From assembly GCA_937991435.1 (NCBI GenBank), contig CALKPY010000031.1:1-58551 (forward strand): a stretch of 58,551 nt of DNA. The letters are read 5' to 3'. The translations under genes were made by a program, and so were the position numbers. Every line of letters starts with the position of its first letter. Positions within the stretch are counted from its first letter, which is position 1. This DNA comes from an uncultured Acidimicrobiales bacterium. GTDB lineage: Bacteria; Actinomycetota; Acidimicrobiia; Acidimicrobiales; UBA10347. The notes below the pieces were generated by a model. That model was given only the letters and a program-made list of their open reading frames with translations. It had not been told where the DNA came from and searched no databases. Positions 42,596 to 51,198 of the stretch are shown piece after piece.

Positions 42596-44341
42596 CTACA
42601 GGTACTGGCCGGTAGCGACGCCCTCGATCGAGCGACCTCCGCCGTTGTCATCACGATCGATGAGCGTGCGAACAAACACAATGCGCTCGCCCTTACGGCC
42701 GCTGATTCGCGCCCAGTCATCAGGATTGGTCGTATTGGGTAGGTCTTCGTGTTCTTTAAACTCTTGGAACACCGATTGCGTGAGATCTTCAGGTCTGATC
42801 CCCCGCTCGTCGGTCTCGATGAGTCGCTTGATCGCCAGCTTCTTTGCTCGACGCACGATGTTCTCGATCATCGCTCCCGACGAGAAATCTTTGAAGTACG
42901 TGACTTCTTTGTCGCCGTTTTGATAGGTGATCTCAAGAAACTCATTCTGCGGCTCCTCGCGGTACATCTCCGTCACGGCCTGTTCGATCATGGCCCGAAC
43001 GGCCTTTTCTGGATCTCCGCCACCGAGGCCGTCGACCACGTCGACAGCGAGGGGCAGCTCCGCTGTTAGGTAGTGACCAAAGATGGCATGGGCTGCCTCG
43101 GCATCGGGGCGTTCGATCTTGATCTTCACGTCGAGGCGACCCGGCCGCAGGATCGCTGGATCAATCAGGTCTTCGCGATTCGACGCTCCGATCACGATGA
43201 CGTTACGCAGCGCTTCGACTCCATCGATTTCGGCCAGAAGCTGGGGAACAATCGTGCTTTCGACATCGCTGCTGATGCCGGTGCCTCGGGTGCGAAACAG
43301 CGATTCCATTTCGTCAAAGAAGACAATGACCGGCCAGCCTTCTTCGCTCTTCTCACGCGCCCGTTGAAACACGAGCCGGATCTGGCGCTCGGTTTCACCG
43401 ACGTACTTATTGAGTAGTTCGGGGCCCTTGATGTTGAAGAAGTAGCTGCGGACTTCGCCGTCGCCGCGTTGTTCGCTCACTTTGGTGGCGAGCGAGTTCG
43501 CTACCGCTTTAGCGATCAGAGTCTTTCCGCATCCCGGCGGGCCGTAAAGCAAGATTCCTTTGGGCGGTGGAAGCTCGTGTTCGGCAAAGAGGTCCGCATG
43601 AAGAAACGGAAGCTCAACCGCGTCGGTGATTGTTTCAATCTGCCTGTCGAGACCACCGATATCGGTGTATGCAACATCGGGCACTTCTTCGAGGACGAGA
43701 TGCTCGACCTCGGGTCGTTGCATCTTCTCAAGTCCGATTTCGCACGACGCGTCAACACGCAGAGCATCGCCAACGCGAAGACGGGTTTCATGCAATGCCT
43801 CACTCAGCACGACGACTCGTTCTTCTTCGGCTCGGCCCTTGACGACACATCGCGTGGTGTCGATTACCTCGACGACCGTCACCACTGACCCTGCACCCCG
43901 TGACCGGCGAGCGAGCACGATATTCATCGAGTCGTTGAGAACAACTTCGGTGCCTGCGGTGAGTGTTTCGTCGAGATCAGGGTGCACCTTGACCCGCATC
44001 TTGCGACCGGCGGTAAACACGTCAATGGTGTCGTCGTCGTTGCACTGAACAACGATGCCGTAGCCCGACGGCGGCGACGACAGCTTTTCGACCTCGTCGC
44101 GCAACGCCGCGATGCGGTCGCGTGCTTCGCGTAATGTCGATGCCAGGCGCTCGTTTTGCGACATAGCGCGAGCGAGTTGGCCTTTGATGTCAAGGAGCCG
44201 TTCCTCGAGCACCCGCACGCGTTTAGGAGCGTCTTGTAGACGTCGCCTCAGGATCTCGACTTCGTCATTGAGAATCGTGACCGCTGGGGTGTCGTCATCA
44301 GACGCGAGCGACTGCACTTCCGGCGAATCTCCAGCTTGCAT
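42596..44341 (-). CDS. arc: Proteasome-associated AAA ATPase ARC/Mpa
   Basis: A 581-residue unfoldase. An N-terminal coiled coil (about 25-88) that captures Pup, two OB domains (about 90-220), then the AAA module with Walker A GPPGCGKT (267-274) and Walker B VFFDEME (about 341-347). The last residues are Gly-Gln-Tyr-Leu, the C-terminal motif that docks into the 20S alpha pockets. It is divergent from a ferredoxin gene across 168 bases and heads the operon. Confidence 0.95.
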   Translation of the reverse strand: MQAGDSPEVQSLASDDDTPAVTILNDEVEILRRRLQDAPKRVRVLEERLLDIKGQLARAMSQNERLASTLREARDRIAALRDEVEKLSSPPSGYGIVVQCNDDDTIDVFTAGRKMRVKVHPDLDETLTAGTEVVLNDSMNIVLARRSRGAGSVVTVVEVIDTTRCVVKGRAEEERVVVLSEALHETRLRVGDALRVDASCEIGLEKMQRPEVEHLVLEEVPDVAYTDIGGLDRQIETITDAVELPFLHADLFAEHELPPPKGILLYGPPGCGKTLIAKAVANSLATKVSEQRGDGEVRSYFFNIKGPELLNKYVGETERQIRLVFQRAREKSEEGWPVIVFFDEMESLFRTRGTGISSDVESTIVPQLLAEIDGVEALRNVIVIGASNREDLIDPAILRPGRLDVKIKIERPDAEAAHAIFGHYLTAELPLAVDVVDGLGGGDPEKAVRAMIEQAVTEMYREEPQNEFLEITYQNGDKEVTYFKDFSSGAMIENIVRRAKKLAIKRLIETDERGIRPEDLTQSVFQEFKEHEDLPNTTNPDDWARISGRKGERIVFVRTLIDRDDNGGGRSIEGVATGQYL

Positions 44342-44509
44342 GTCGTCGATGATGCACCTCCGCGCATGGACATTGTGACCCTACACGCCGCTTCCCATCT
44401 CATGGGTACAGCCTTGGGCGTTTGCGACTGTCGCACATACACTCCCGTAGGCTCCACGAGGTCACTCGCGACCCGAACGTGTTCGTCTCAGAATCAAGGA
44501 AGTAGCCAT

Positions 44510-44746
44510 ATGAAGGTCTGGATCGATCAGGATCTCTGCACCGGCGACGGCATATGCGAAGAGATCGCGCCTGAAGTCTTCACCCTGCTCGACGACGGTC
44601 TTGCCTATGTCAAAGAGGGCGACACGGTGTACTCGGATCCGGGCGGTCCCGACGGGCTCGCAGTCGTACCCGACGGGCAAGAAGAAGCCACGATCGAGTC
44701 AGCCGAAGAATGCCCCGGCGAGTGCATCTTTATTGAGGTCGGCTAA
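44510..44746 (+). CDS. 3Fe-4S type ferredoxin
   Basis: A 78-residue acidic ferredoxin. Cysteines are in LCTGDGIC and ECPGEC (Cx5C and Cx3C), the layout of small actinobacterial 3Fe-4S ferredoxins that serve cytochrome P450s and other oxygenases. ATG at 44510 was chosen because AAGGAAG lies just upstream. It is divergent from arc; the shared 168-base gap should hold both promoters, but I see no clear -10/-35 pair. Confidence 0.88.
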   Translation: MKVWIDQDLCTGDGICEEIAPEVFTLLDDGLAYVKEGDTVYSDPGGPDGLAVVPDGQEEATIESAEECPGECIFIEVG

Positions 44747-44799
44747 CGTTCGCCGCTCCCCTGTCACATCACCACCGGTCTAGGCGGCGCTGAGCAACG

Positions 44800-45612
44800 A
44801 TGACCGTTCGTGACCGAATAGGGCTCTCCGGCCGCACAGCCCTCGTCACCGGCGCGGCTGGAGATATTGGCCGAGCGACAGCGCTACGCCTCGCAGACTG
44901 CGGGGCGACCCTCATTCTCGCCGACATTGCTGACGGCGTCGAAGAGACTGCTTCGCTTTGTGCGCGCCTCGAAGACCGAGGCAAGACCCCAACGGTTGTG
45001 CGCTTCGATGTGGTAGACGAGGCTCAGGTCAGCCGGACTTTTAGCGAACTGTCTGCTCAAGGCATCGTTGCCGATCTCTTGTTCAACAATGCTGGCTACC
45101 AGGGCCAGTTCAGCCCTTTCGCGGGCTACGACTCCGCTGATTTCCGTCGAGTCCTCGATGTCAATGTCACCGGCGTTTTCCACGTACTCAAGCACTTCGC
45201 AAGACTGCTAATCGAGCGCGGTCAAGCTGGAGCAGCCGTCAACACTGCGTCGCTCGCTCAACGAGGCGCCCCAAATATGGCGGCATACAGCGCGTCGAAA
45301 GCGGCCGTAGTGGCCCTGACCAAGACCGCCGCCAAGGACCTCGCTCATCACGGAATCCGCGTCAATTCGGTGAGCCCAGCATTTATCGGTCCGGGTGAGA
45401 TGTGGGATCGTCAGGTCATGTTGCAGGCCGAGACTACGAGCCCGTTTTTCGCCGATGACCCAGCCGCGGTGGCGAAACAGATGATCTCAACCGTTCCGCT
45501 CGGGCGGTACGGCTCGCTCGATGAGGTTGCTGCGACGGTGCAGTTCCTGTTGTCAGACGAGGCGTCGTACCTGACGGCCATCGATATCGAAATAGCCGGC
45601 GGAGCCAACTAA
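44800..45612 (+). CDS. Short-chain dehydrogenase/reductase
   Basis: A 270-residue SDR: TALVTGAAGDIGRATALRLADCG is the cofactor loop, LILADI follows with Asp for NAD, LLFNNAGYQG and the catalytic YSASKAAV come next. The serine is in NTASLAQRG. It lies 53 bases after the ferredoxin gene. The partner substrate is unknown. Confidence 0.88.
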   Translation: MTVRDRIGLSGRTALVTGAAGDIGRATALRLADCGATLILADIADGVEETASLCARLEDRGKTPTVVRFDVVDEAQVSRTFSELSAQGIVADLLFNNAGYQGQFSPFAGYDSADFRRVLDVNVTGVFHVLKHFARLLIERGQAGAAVNTASLAQRGAPNMAAYSASKAAVVALTKTAAKDLAHHGIRVNSVSPAFIGPGEMWDRQVMLQAETTSPFFADDPAAVAKQMISTVPLGRYGSLDEVAATVQFLLSDEASYLTAIDIEIAGGAN

Positions 45613-45639
45613 GCCGTTAAAGCGCTTGTTGGCAGAGCC

Positions 45640-46488
45640 TCACTCCTCTTCGTCAGCCGTGATCGTTTTGCGAGTCGAATCGGGCGAAGGCGTTGTTGGA
45701 TCGTCTGGTTCAGTTACGAGCTTGCGGCCGGTCGTCAGGAAACCTGTGTGAGCAACCATGCGATGATCGGGCCGGACCGCCTGCTGTTCCGGCTCGATAT
45801 GCCAGCTTCGGTTCATGACCTCAAGGGTTTCGGACAATCCGAAACCGTGGCGTGTGAGCGCCGCCCGGAAACGGGTCGCCTGCAAGATGCTTGGCGTGTA
45901 CGCCAAGATGATGCCCCCGTCGCCCAGTACGTCACGAGCGTGAGGCACGACGTTCCACGGCTCAGGAAGGTCGAGCACCATACGGTCAAATGGACCGTGG
46001 TCGATCGGCTCGTATGCGGTGCGAATGTGCACGTCGTAGCGTTCGAGCGCCTCGGCGCCGAGGAACTGTTCAATGTTTTTGACTGCACGGTTCGCGAAGT
46101 CCTCGCGCAGCTCATAGCCGGTGATAACGGCTCCGGCTCGCAACATGGTCATCGACAGCGCTGCGGAACCAAGCCCTGACTCGAAGACGCGGCATCCGGG
46201 ACCAATATCTGCGTGCATCAGGATCGGGCCCAAATCCTTGGGGTAGATCACCTGCGCGCCACGCTTCATCTTGAGCACATAGTCGGCAAGCGTTGGGCGC
46301 ACGACGAGAAATGCTGAGTTGCGGCCGCTGCGCACCGTACAACCTTCAGACGCGCCAATGAGGTCGTCATGCAGCACCGCACCTGCGTGGGTATGGAACT
46401 CGCCGCCGGGAACGATCGTCGTCAAATAGCGCCGCTTCTTGCGGTCAACCATCATGACGAGCTCGCCCGCTTGTAGTGGTCCGGTCAT
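45640..46488 (-). CDS. trmI: tRNA (adenine-58-N1)-methyltransferase TrmI
   Basis: A 282-residue class I methyltransferase that makes m1A58 in the tRNA T-loop. The N-terminal part has a small beta domain (LVMMVDRKKRRYLTTIVPG), then RVFESGLGSAALSMTMLRAGAVITGYEL is the SAM loop, and the active-site DLPEPW is in RMVLDLPEPWNVV. A C-terminal acidic tail of about 25 residues is not part of the family core. The ATG overlaps the ttuA stop as ATGA. In mycobacteria a TrmI gene also lies close to the Pup locus. Confidence 0.93.
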   Translation of the reverse strand: MTGPLQAGELVMMVDRKKRRYLTTIVPGGEFHTHAGAVLHDDLIGASEGCTVRSGRNSAFLVVRPTLADYVLKMKRGAQVIYPKDLGPILMHADIGPGCRVFESGLGSAALSMTMLRAGAVITGYELREDFANRAVKNIEQFLGAEALERYDVHIRTAYEPIDHGPFDRMVLDLPEPWNVVPHARDVLGDGGIILAYTPSILQATRFRAALTRHGFGLSETLEVMNRSWHIEPEQQAVRPDHRMVAHTGFLTTGRKLVTEPDDPTTPSPDSTRKTITADEEE

Positions 46489-47426
46489 GAGGTCAGCCTC
46501 GGATTCGGCACGAGTTCGACAGGTTGCCCCGTCGCTCGGGCAGTAAGTCGACAAAATGCGCAGAGCCCGCTTGGGGTCAAAGCGCCGCAGTGTTCGCACG
46601 GGGCCAGTTCCACGCCCGATTCCTGAGCCGCGTCGGCGAATATTGGCGCAGCCTGCGCAAGGAACTTCTGCACAAATGCAGCCTTGGTTCCAGGAGACCC
46701 TGATTCGATCAGATTGAGGGCGTCTTTGTAACGCAGGTGGGTATTCCCGGCTGCCATCGGGCACTCGTCGAGCATGTAGTCGATGCCCACGACGACGCAG
46801 TAGGCCGCCATCTCGCGCTCGTCGAGCCGTATCAGCGGCTTGACCTTACGGGGGAAGCCCTCTCTCGCTTCGAGAACCGGGTGTTGGCGAGCGAGATAAT
46901 CGGTCTGCCAGTGCATCGTGTTGCCAAACAACACCGCAGCTTCATCATCAAGATTGTGGCCCGTGACAAGCACGTCGTATCCGCCGTCAAGGGCAACTCG
47001 ATCAAAGATATGCCGCTTGGACATACCGCATGCCGAACACGGCACTCGTTTTGCAGCGCGAGCGCCTTGGGGAACGTTGAAGCCATAGGTGTCATCGAGA
47101 TCAACCTCGACAAGGTTGAGGCTGTGCGCGACCGCGAAGTCGCGGGCGAAAACCGCAGACGTGTCGCTGTAGTCGGTAATTCCGAGGCCTATGTAGAGAC
47201 CATCGGCGTCGTATCCCAGCTCGTTGAGAATGTGCCAAATAGCCAAGCTGTCTTTGCCCCCGCTAACTGCAACCAGAATCTTGGCTTCGGGGTCGAACAT
47301 TTTGAACTCGTGAATTGCCTTGCCAACTTGGCTCTGCACAAAGCGCACGAAATGGTCGGCGCAAAAGTTCGCGTTGTGGCGCCGCAGATCGATGAGGGCG
47401 GCACCGCGACAAACCCGGCACTTCAT
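46485..47426 (-). CDS. ttuA: TtuA-type tRNA 2-thiolation enzyme
   Basis: A 313-residue PP-loop ATPase that thiolates the T-loop U/T54 in Thermus. N-terminal zinc knuckle Cys3, Cys6, Cys22, His25; PP-loop SGGKDS at 55-60; Fe-S cysteines Cys130, Cys133 (VPCSACGMSKRH) and Cys222 (ECPMAAGNTH); C-terminal zinc knuckle Cys277, Cys280, Cys289, Cys292. As I recall, these Fe-S cysteine numbers equal those reported for Thermus TtuA. Overlaps the ubiquitin-like gene upstream and trmI downstream. Ncs6/CTU1 is the related wobble-base enzyme, but the trmI link favours position 54. Confidence 0.85.
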   Translation of the reverse strand: MKCRVCRGAALIDLRRHNANFCADHFVRFVQSQVGKAIHEFKMFDPEAKILVAVSGGKDSLAIWHILNELGYDADGLYIGLGITDYSDTSAVFARDFAVAHSLNLVEVDLDDTYGFNVPQGARAAKRVPCSACGMSKRHIFDRVALDGGYDVLVTGHNLDDEAAVLFGNTMHWQTDYLARQHPVLEAREGFPRKVKPLIRLDEREMAAYCVVVGIDYMLDECPMAAGNTHLRYKDALNLIESGSPGTKAAFVQKFLAQAAPIFADAAQESGVELAPCEHCGALTPSGLCAFCRLTARATGQPVELVPNPRLTS

Positions 47427-47623
47427 CGATCACCGCCGCTAATGACGTTGCGGATCTCGATTGTTGCGTCGTCGGCCAGCATCGCGTCGATCGGCACGAG
47501 CGTGCCGTCTGAGATTACGAGCACAGTCTCGCGGTTCAAATCAAGTTTGTTCAGCATGCGCTGCACGCTCATTGGACCCTCAAGTTCGAGGGTGCGCGTT
47601 GGATTGCGCAGTTCAATTTTCAT
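47423..47623 (-). CDS. ThiS/MoaD/TtuB-like sulfur carrier with C-terminal GGDR
   Basis: A 66-residue ubiquitin-like fold candidate (IELRNPTRTLELEGPMSVQRMLNKLDLNRETVLVISDG, then ADDATIEIRNVISGG). Carriers of this type end in Gly-Gly, but here Asp-Arg follow before the stop. If it works like TtuB, two residues must be removed before adenylation and thiocarboxylate formation. Its stop overlaps the ttuA start (ATGA). A JAMM-type peptidase that could trim it is not in the window. No MoeB/E1-like partner is adjacent. Confidence 0.8.
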   Translation of the reverse strand: MKIELRNPTRTLELEGPMSVQRMLNKLDLNRETVLVISDGTLVPIDAMLADDATIEIRNVISGGDR

Positions 47624-47629
47624 GATTCG

Positions 47630-47878
47630 TCAGCTTCGCTTCGAGCGGCGAGTTGCACGTTGGTCGTGAGCGACCACCAAACGCTGGCCTGCTTTGAGCT
47701 CTTCGACAAACACCCTCTCGGGTTCACCGAAACCCAGCACACTTTTGATTCGGCCGAAAACCCACACGATGCCAGCAAGCGCAAGCCAGCCTTTGCTGCC
47801 ACCAAACAGACCTGCGGTGATGCCTTTGCGCTTGATCAAACGGATCGGTTTCAAAATGCGGAACAGCGAACCGAACAT
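47630..47878 (-). CDS. Small basic membrane-associated protein
   Basis: An 82-residue protein with a Lys/Arg-rich amphipathic start (RILKPIRLIKRKGITAGL), a central hydrophobic stretch (WLALAGIVWVFGRI) and a basic tail. No family recognised. ATG at 47878, three bases after the next gene stop, six bases before the TtuB-like gene, so it is in the operon. Confidence 0.6.
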   Translation of the reverse strand: MFGSLFRILKPIRLIKRKGITAGLFGGSKGWLALAGIVWVFGRIKSVLGFGEPERVFVEELKAGQRLVVAHDQRATRRSKRS

Positions 47879-47881
47879 GCG

Positions 47882-48130
47882 CTAGAGACGCCGAACTTCG
47901 ACGACGGTGCGCCCCTGCTTACCCCGACGAGATCCGAGCACGAAGACCAAAATCAACAGCAGGATTCCGGCAGCGATGCCAGCCTTGGTCGCGGTACCTT
48001 TGGCAGCTCCAGTAGCTGTCTCAAGTTCGTCTTTCAACTGTGAGACTTTTTGCTCAATATCATCTCGACTGATCGCTGGACTGTCAGCGATGCTGTCCTG
48101 CTTCTGCTTTTTCTTTTTCTTCTTCGACAT
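47882..48130 (-). CDS. Small single-pass membrane protein with lysine-rich start
   Basis: An 82-residue protein: a run of lysines (SKKKKKKQKQ), an acidic helix (DDIEQKVSQLKDELETATG), then a single hydrophobic span (AGIAAGILLLILVFVLGS) and a basic end. The layout suggests a tail-anchored or DUF3618-like protein. ATG at 48130 overlaps the upstream stop (TGATG); the longer upstream frame was rejected. Confidence 0.65.
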   Translation of the reverse strand: MSKKKKKKQKQDSIADSPAISRDDIEQKVSQLKDELETATGAAKGTATKAGIAAGILLLILVFVLGSRRGKQGRTVVEVRRL

Positions 48131-48444
48131 CAGTCCTCCTGCAGCCACTCGGGCGTGCGAGTCATCGCAACAACGCAAGCGGCAATCAGCGCAACCACCA
48201 GTGCAAACACAATGAGGTATGGGGCCCAGCTCCAATTTCCATCGCTCCAGTCCATTGACTGGAGCAGGCGCAACAGGCCCAAGCCCACGAGAAATGCGCC
48301 GATTGCCAGACACATCGCTCCCGCGATGCCAAAGCCCGCCCACATCCCGAGCCGCTTGAGCGGATCGACGGTTTCCTGCTTGGCGTAGTTCACGACCATG
48401 TCGCGAAGTTCGTCAACAGTTTGTTTTGGTGATTGATCTGCCAT
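48130..48444 (-). CDS. Holin-like two-helix membrane protein
   Basis: A 104-residue protein with an amphipathic N-terminus (ELRDMVVNYAKQETVDPLKRLGMWAGFG) and two hydrophobic helices (AGAMCLAIGAFLVGLGLLRLL and WAPYLIVFALVVALIAACVV). It resembles actinobacterial phage-holin-superfamily-III proteins, which are chromosomal and not necessarily phage-derived. It sits 59 bases after the Lon-domain gene. Confidence 0.65.
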   Translation of the reverse strand: MADQSPKQTVDELRDMVVNYAKQETVDPLKRLGMWAGFGIAGAMCLAIGAFLVGLGLLRLLQSMDWSDGNWSWAPYLIVFALVVALIAACVVAMTRTPEWLQED

Positions 48445-48503
48445 CTATCGTCGCTCCTCGCGACCGGCAATGCTACCCAAGCGGCCGGGTCCTGCCGATG
48501 TGC

Positions 48504-49160
48504 TCAACCCAAGTCCAACTCTGCCTGCAGGCTTTCGCGTGTTTCGGCCATCAGCCTGGTTATTAACGAAATGCGTTGATCGGTCGAGGTTGCTTGCAAA
48601 ACGCGCTGCCGATCAAGCGGACCCAGCGGCGCAAGGTTGGCGACTTGCCAGCTCGCAGCGAATGGTTCCTCGAGCCAGTCGACCGCTGGAATCGCCTCAA
48701 GCCGATGCAGTTGCACTGCAAGGCTCCATACGTCAAGCAGTCCGAACTGTGCTTCTGCAACGAGACCATCTTGAGCCTCGGGGTCAGAAGCGGTGGGTTC
48801 ATCGTCAAACTGCTCAACCTGAGCGCGCGGATATGGATCGTCGGGCAACCATCGCTTGATCTCGATTCGCTGCGTGCCGTGTGCTTCGACAATCGCCCGA
48901 CCATCGGGCATCCAATCGATGTTGTCGAGTGCCAGCACAGTTCCGAGACTCGTGCGCTGCTCGGCGCCACCAACTTCAGATCCGCGAGCGATCAGAACAA
49001 CTCCAAACTCGCGAGTCGTGCCCTCGATCTCGTGCATCATTTGTCGGTAGCGAGGTTCAAAAATGTGAAGTGGAAGCGTTTCGCCCGGAAACGCAACTAG
49101 GCCGAGTGGGAAAATCGGAAAGTCACCAGAGTTGGCGAGCGATCGCGACGTGTCGCTCAT
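48504..49160 (-). CDS. Lon substrate-binding (LAN) domain protein
   Basis: A 218-residue stand-alone N-terminal Lon domain: FPIFPLGLVAFPGETLPLHIFEPRYRQMM opens the domain and IEGTTREFGVVLI follows. No ATPase or protease part. Such proteins bind unfolded or specific clients; the target is unknown. ATG overlaps the S13 gene stop as ATGA. Confidence 0.85.
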   Translation of the reverse strand: MSDTSRSLANSGDFPIFPLGLVAFPGETLPLHIFEPRYRQMMHEIEGTTREFGVVLIARGSEVGGAEQRTSLGTVLALDNIDWMPDGRAIVEAHGTQRIEIKRWLPDDPYPRAQVEQFDDEPTASDPEAQDGLVAEAQFGLLDVWSLAVQLHRLEAIPAVDWLEEPFAASWQVANLAPLGPLDRQRVLQATSTDQRISLITRLMAETRESLQAELDLG

Positions 49161-50602
49161 TGAGACGGAACCGCTTCGATCACCGCGGGATCAACCGACG
49201 CAGCCACGAGATCAAGTGAGGTGATCAACGATCGTTGGAACTCAAGATCGGCCGAGGAAGGTCCGCCTTCACGATTAATAATCGTGGCAACCGCAACGGT
49301 CGAAGACTCGTTCACGGTTCGTCCTACGAGCCCACTTGCTCGGCCTACAACACCGCCAACCAGCCGCATATCGGTCACCATTTCAGTTCCTTTAAGTGGC
49401 TCGAATACCCCGGGTAGCCCGACCGAGGGCAACGATTCAAGCGTTGCATGGTCTTCGGGGATACCGGTGATCATTGCGGCTAGGTCGACGCAGCTGATCC
49501 GCGTCGAGGGATCGAGGCCACTCGCATCGCTCGGCGTCTCATCAAGCGAAGCTCCTGCCTCGAGCGCAACATCGAGCAAGACTTCGAGCCCTGCCCTCGT
49601 CGTGCCACGCGACACCGCATCGAAGCCGAGTTCCTTGTTCACAAGTTCAGCCGCGCCGGCATCATTCACCGCCAGCATCTGGAACATGATGTCGGCGAGT
49701 GGCGCCGACTTCACGGTCCCGAACGGCACTAAGTCAGGGATCCCGGCCTCGACATCGACGCCGGCCGCAGGCTGAGAAATAACTACCCCAAGGCGCTCAA
49801 GTTCATCGTCGAACACGCCAGCTGCATGGACGGCGGGGTTTTCGGCACGTTCAGCGACACCGCCGGCTGCAGCAGCCCGATTGACCAATCCGTCGTTCAC
49901 CTGGAGGGCCGAAAGGGGGCCAATCGCTCCAGACTCAAGGTACGAGACGGGCCATCCCGAAAGTGACCGTTCCGAATCGAAGCGGGATTCGACCCCAACG
50001 ACTCCCCCGTCGACCTGGGTTAAACCAGCATCGACAAGCTGGGCGGCGAGTTCCTCGGGAGCCGTTCGCGTGATGAGAATCGGACGAAAGCTTCGAGCGT
50101 GGTTGTAGGTCATAAAGATCGGGTCGCCGCCCCCCACAAGATAGAGGTTTCCCGCAACACGGCCGTCGGCAGTGGGGCGATCTTCGACAAGGACCTGGGT
50201 CAGGAAACTGCGTCGAGGACCGAGACGATCAATCGCAGCATGAGCCGTCAGCGCAAGCAGCGAATGCCCTGGTGCAAGATCCTGGTCTGGCCGCAGCGAG
50301 TACACAACTCGCCCGTCGACGAGAACAATCGCGCAACTCAGCGGACTCAGATTGGCTTGAGCTTCGGCAATCTCATCACCAAGCACCCGGTCGACCGCTC
50401 CCGCCGCTACCGCTTCAGGTAGCCGGCGACCCGAAATCAGCAGTGCCTCGGCTGCCGGGACAGCGGTCGGGTCGGAGTTCAGCGACCTCGACGCTCCAAG
50501 TTGAGAGGCAACGACAAGGCAGGCGATGCACGCTCCGAGAAGCAACACAGGAAGCGCCAGCCGTCGCGCGATACGGGCTCTCGCTAGTTGCTGTTTCGCC
50601 AT
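49157..50602 (-). CDS. S13 (PBP4-like) family protein lacking catalytic motifs
   Basis: A 481-residue protein with one N-terminal transmembrane helix and S13 fold phrases (GNLYLVGGGDP, DAGLTQVDGGVVGVESRFD, SDASGLDPSTRIS). At the SxxK site it has PGHSLLALTA, with His113 and Leu116 where Ser and Lys should be; the SxN position reads NDA, and KTG is replaced by VVG. All three catalytic elements of D,D-carboxypeptidases seem lost. It may be a peptidoglycan-sensing pseudoenzyme. It heads the operon that contains the tRNA modification genes. Confidence 0.75.
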   Translation of the reverse strand: MAKQQLARARIARRLALPVLLLGACIACLVVASQLGASRSLNSDPTAVPAAEALLISGRRLPEAVAAGAVDRVLGDEIAEAQANLSPLSCAIVLVDGRVVYSLRPDQDLAPGHSLLALTAHAAIDRLGPRRSFLTQVLVEDRPTADGRVAGNLYLVGGGDPIFMTYNHARSFRPILITRTAPEELAAQLVDAGLTQVDGGVVGVESRFDSERSLSGWPVSYLESGAIGPLSALQVNDGLVNRAAAAGGVAERAENPAVHAAGVFDDELERLGVVISQPAAGVDVEAGIPDLVPFGTVKSAPLADIMFQMLAVNDAGAAELVNKELGFDAVSRGTTRAGLEVLLDVALEAGASLDETPSDASGLDPSTRISCVDLAAMITGIPEDHATLESLPSVGLPGVFEPLKGTEMVTDMRLVGGVVGRASGLVGRTVNESSTVAVATIINREGGPSSADLEFQRSLITSLDLVAASVDPAVIEAVPSQ

Positions 50603-50773
50603 CGAGCGACTTCTCCCTGAACACGCACGGGACTGGCCAACCTAGTGCGACGAGGAAGCTTGTCGCCGTCACATCACGCACATGTCGCGGACGCGCCTTC
50701 AAACCCTACGATTCGCGACTACTCAAGCGCCCGCCGGTTACGGCGATCGCAGCCAAGTCAGGGAGAAGTATTC

Positions 50774-51160
50774 ATGCAGATAGTCGCAGCCCTTTTCATC
50801 GACGACATCGATGTACGGCAGGTCGAAGGACCCGCGTCGCGCTTGGATCTCGGCGGAGTTCAATTTTCTGCGGCTGCTCCGACACCGCTGCCACTCACTT
50901 GGGCACCGCATCTGGTGGTCATTGTGCATGCCCCGCTTTCGAGCGACGGAACTGGCGTTCTTGAGGTGGTGTATCGCCGCGACGGAGAACAGATCGCTCG
51001 CAACGTGCAACCGCTTCAGATAGACCCTGGCAAGTTCAGCTATCGGCTCGTTCGTGGCGAAATCGACTTCGAGGATTACGGCACTGTCGAAGCACATTGC
51101 CGCATCGGCACAGACGGCGTTGTCACTGTGGTGCCGTATACCCTCCTCCCTCCGGAGTAG
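50774..51160 (+). CDS. DUF6941-like protein
   Basis: A 128-residue all-beta protein: MQIVAALFIDDIDVRQ, a hydrophobic strand LTWAPHLVVIVHAPL, then VLEVVYRRDGEQIARNVQ. The layout resembles DUF6941 proteins, but I am not certain. Function unknown. ATG at 50774 has GGGAGA upstream. Divergent from the S13 gene across 171 bases. Confidence 0.5.
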   Translation: MQIVAALFIDDIDVRQVEGPASRLDLGGVQFSAAAPTPLPLTWAPHLVVIVHAPLSSDGTGVLEVVYRRDGEQIARNVQPLQIDPGKFSYRLVRGEIDFEDYGTVEAHCRIGTDGVVTVVPYTLLPPE

Positions 51161-51198
51161 GTCCGGACACCCTCGTGCCTCCGGAGTAGGTCCGGCTT
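51141..51198 (+). repeat. 29-base tandem duplication across a stop codon
   Basis: Two adjacent 29-base units (51141-51169 and 51170-51198) share an 18-base exact core, CCTCCGGAGTAGGTCCGG. The first copy contains the last codons and TAG of the preceding gene; the second lies in the gap. The remaining gap up to 51317 shows no other structure I recognise. Confidence 0.8.

Noticed and set aside
44342..44509. Defined promoter pair between arc and ferredoxin
   Set aside because: No -10/-35 combination on either strand was good enough to report as a site.
48130..48444. Holin-like gene as sign of a prophage
   Set aside because: No phage structural, integrase or lysin gene nearby, and the operon context is housekeeping.
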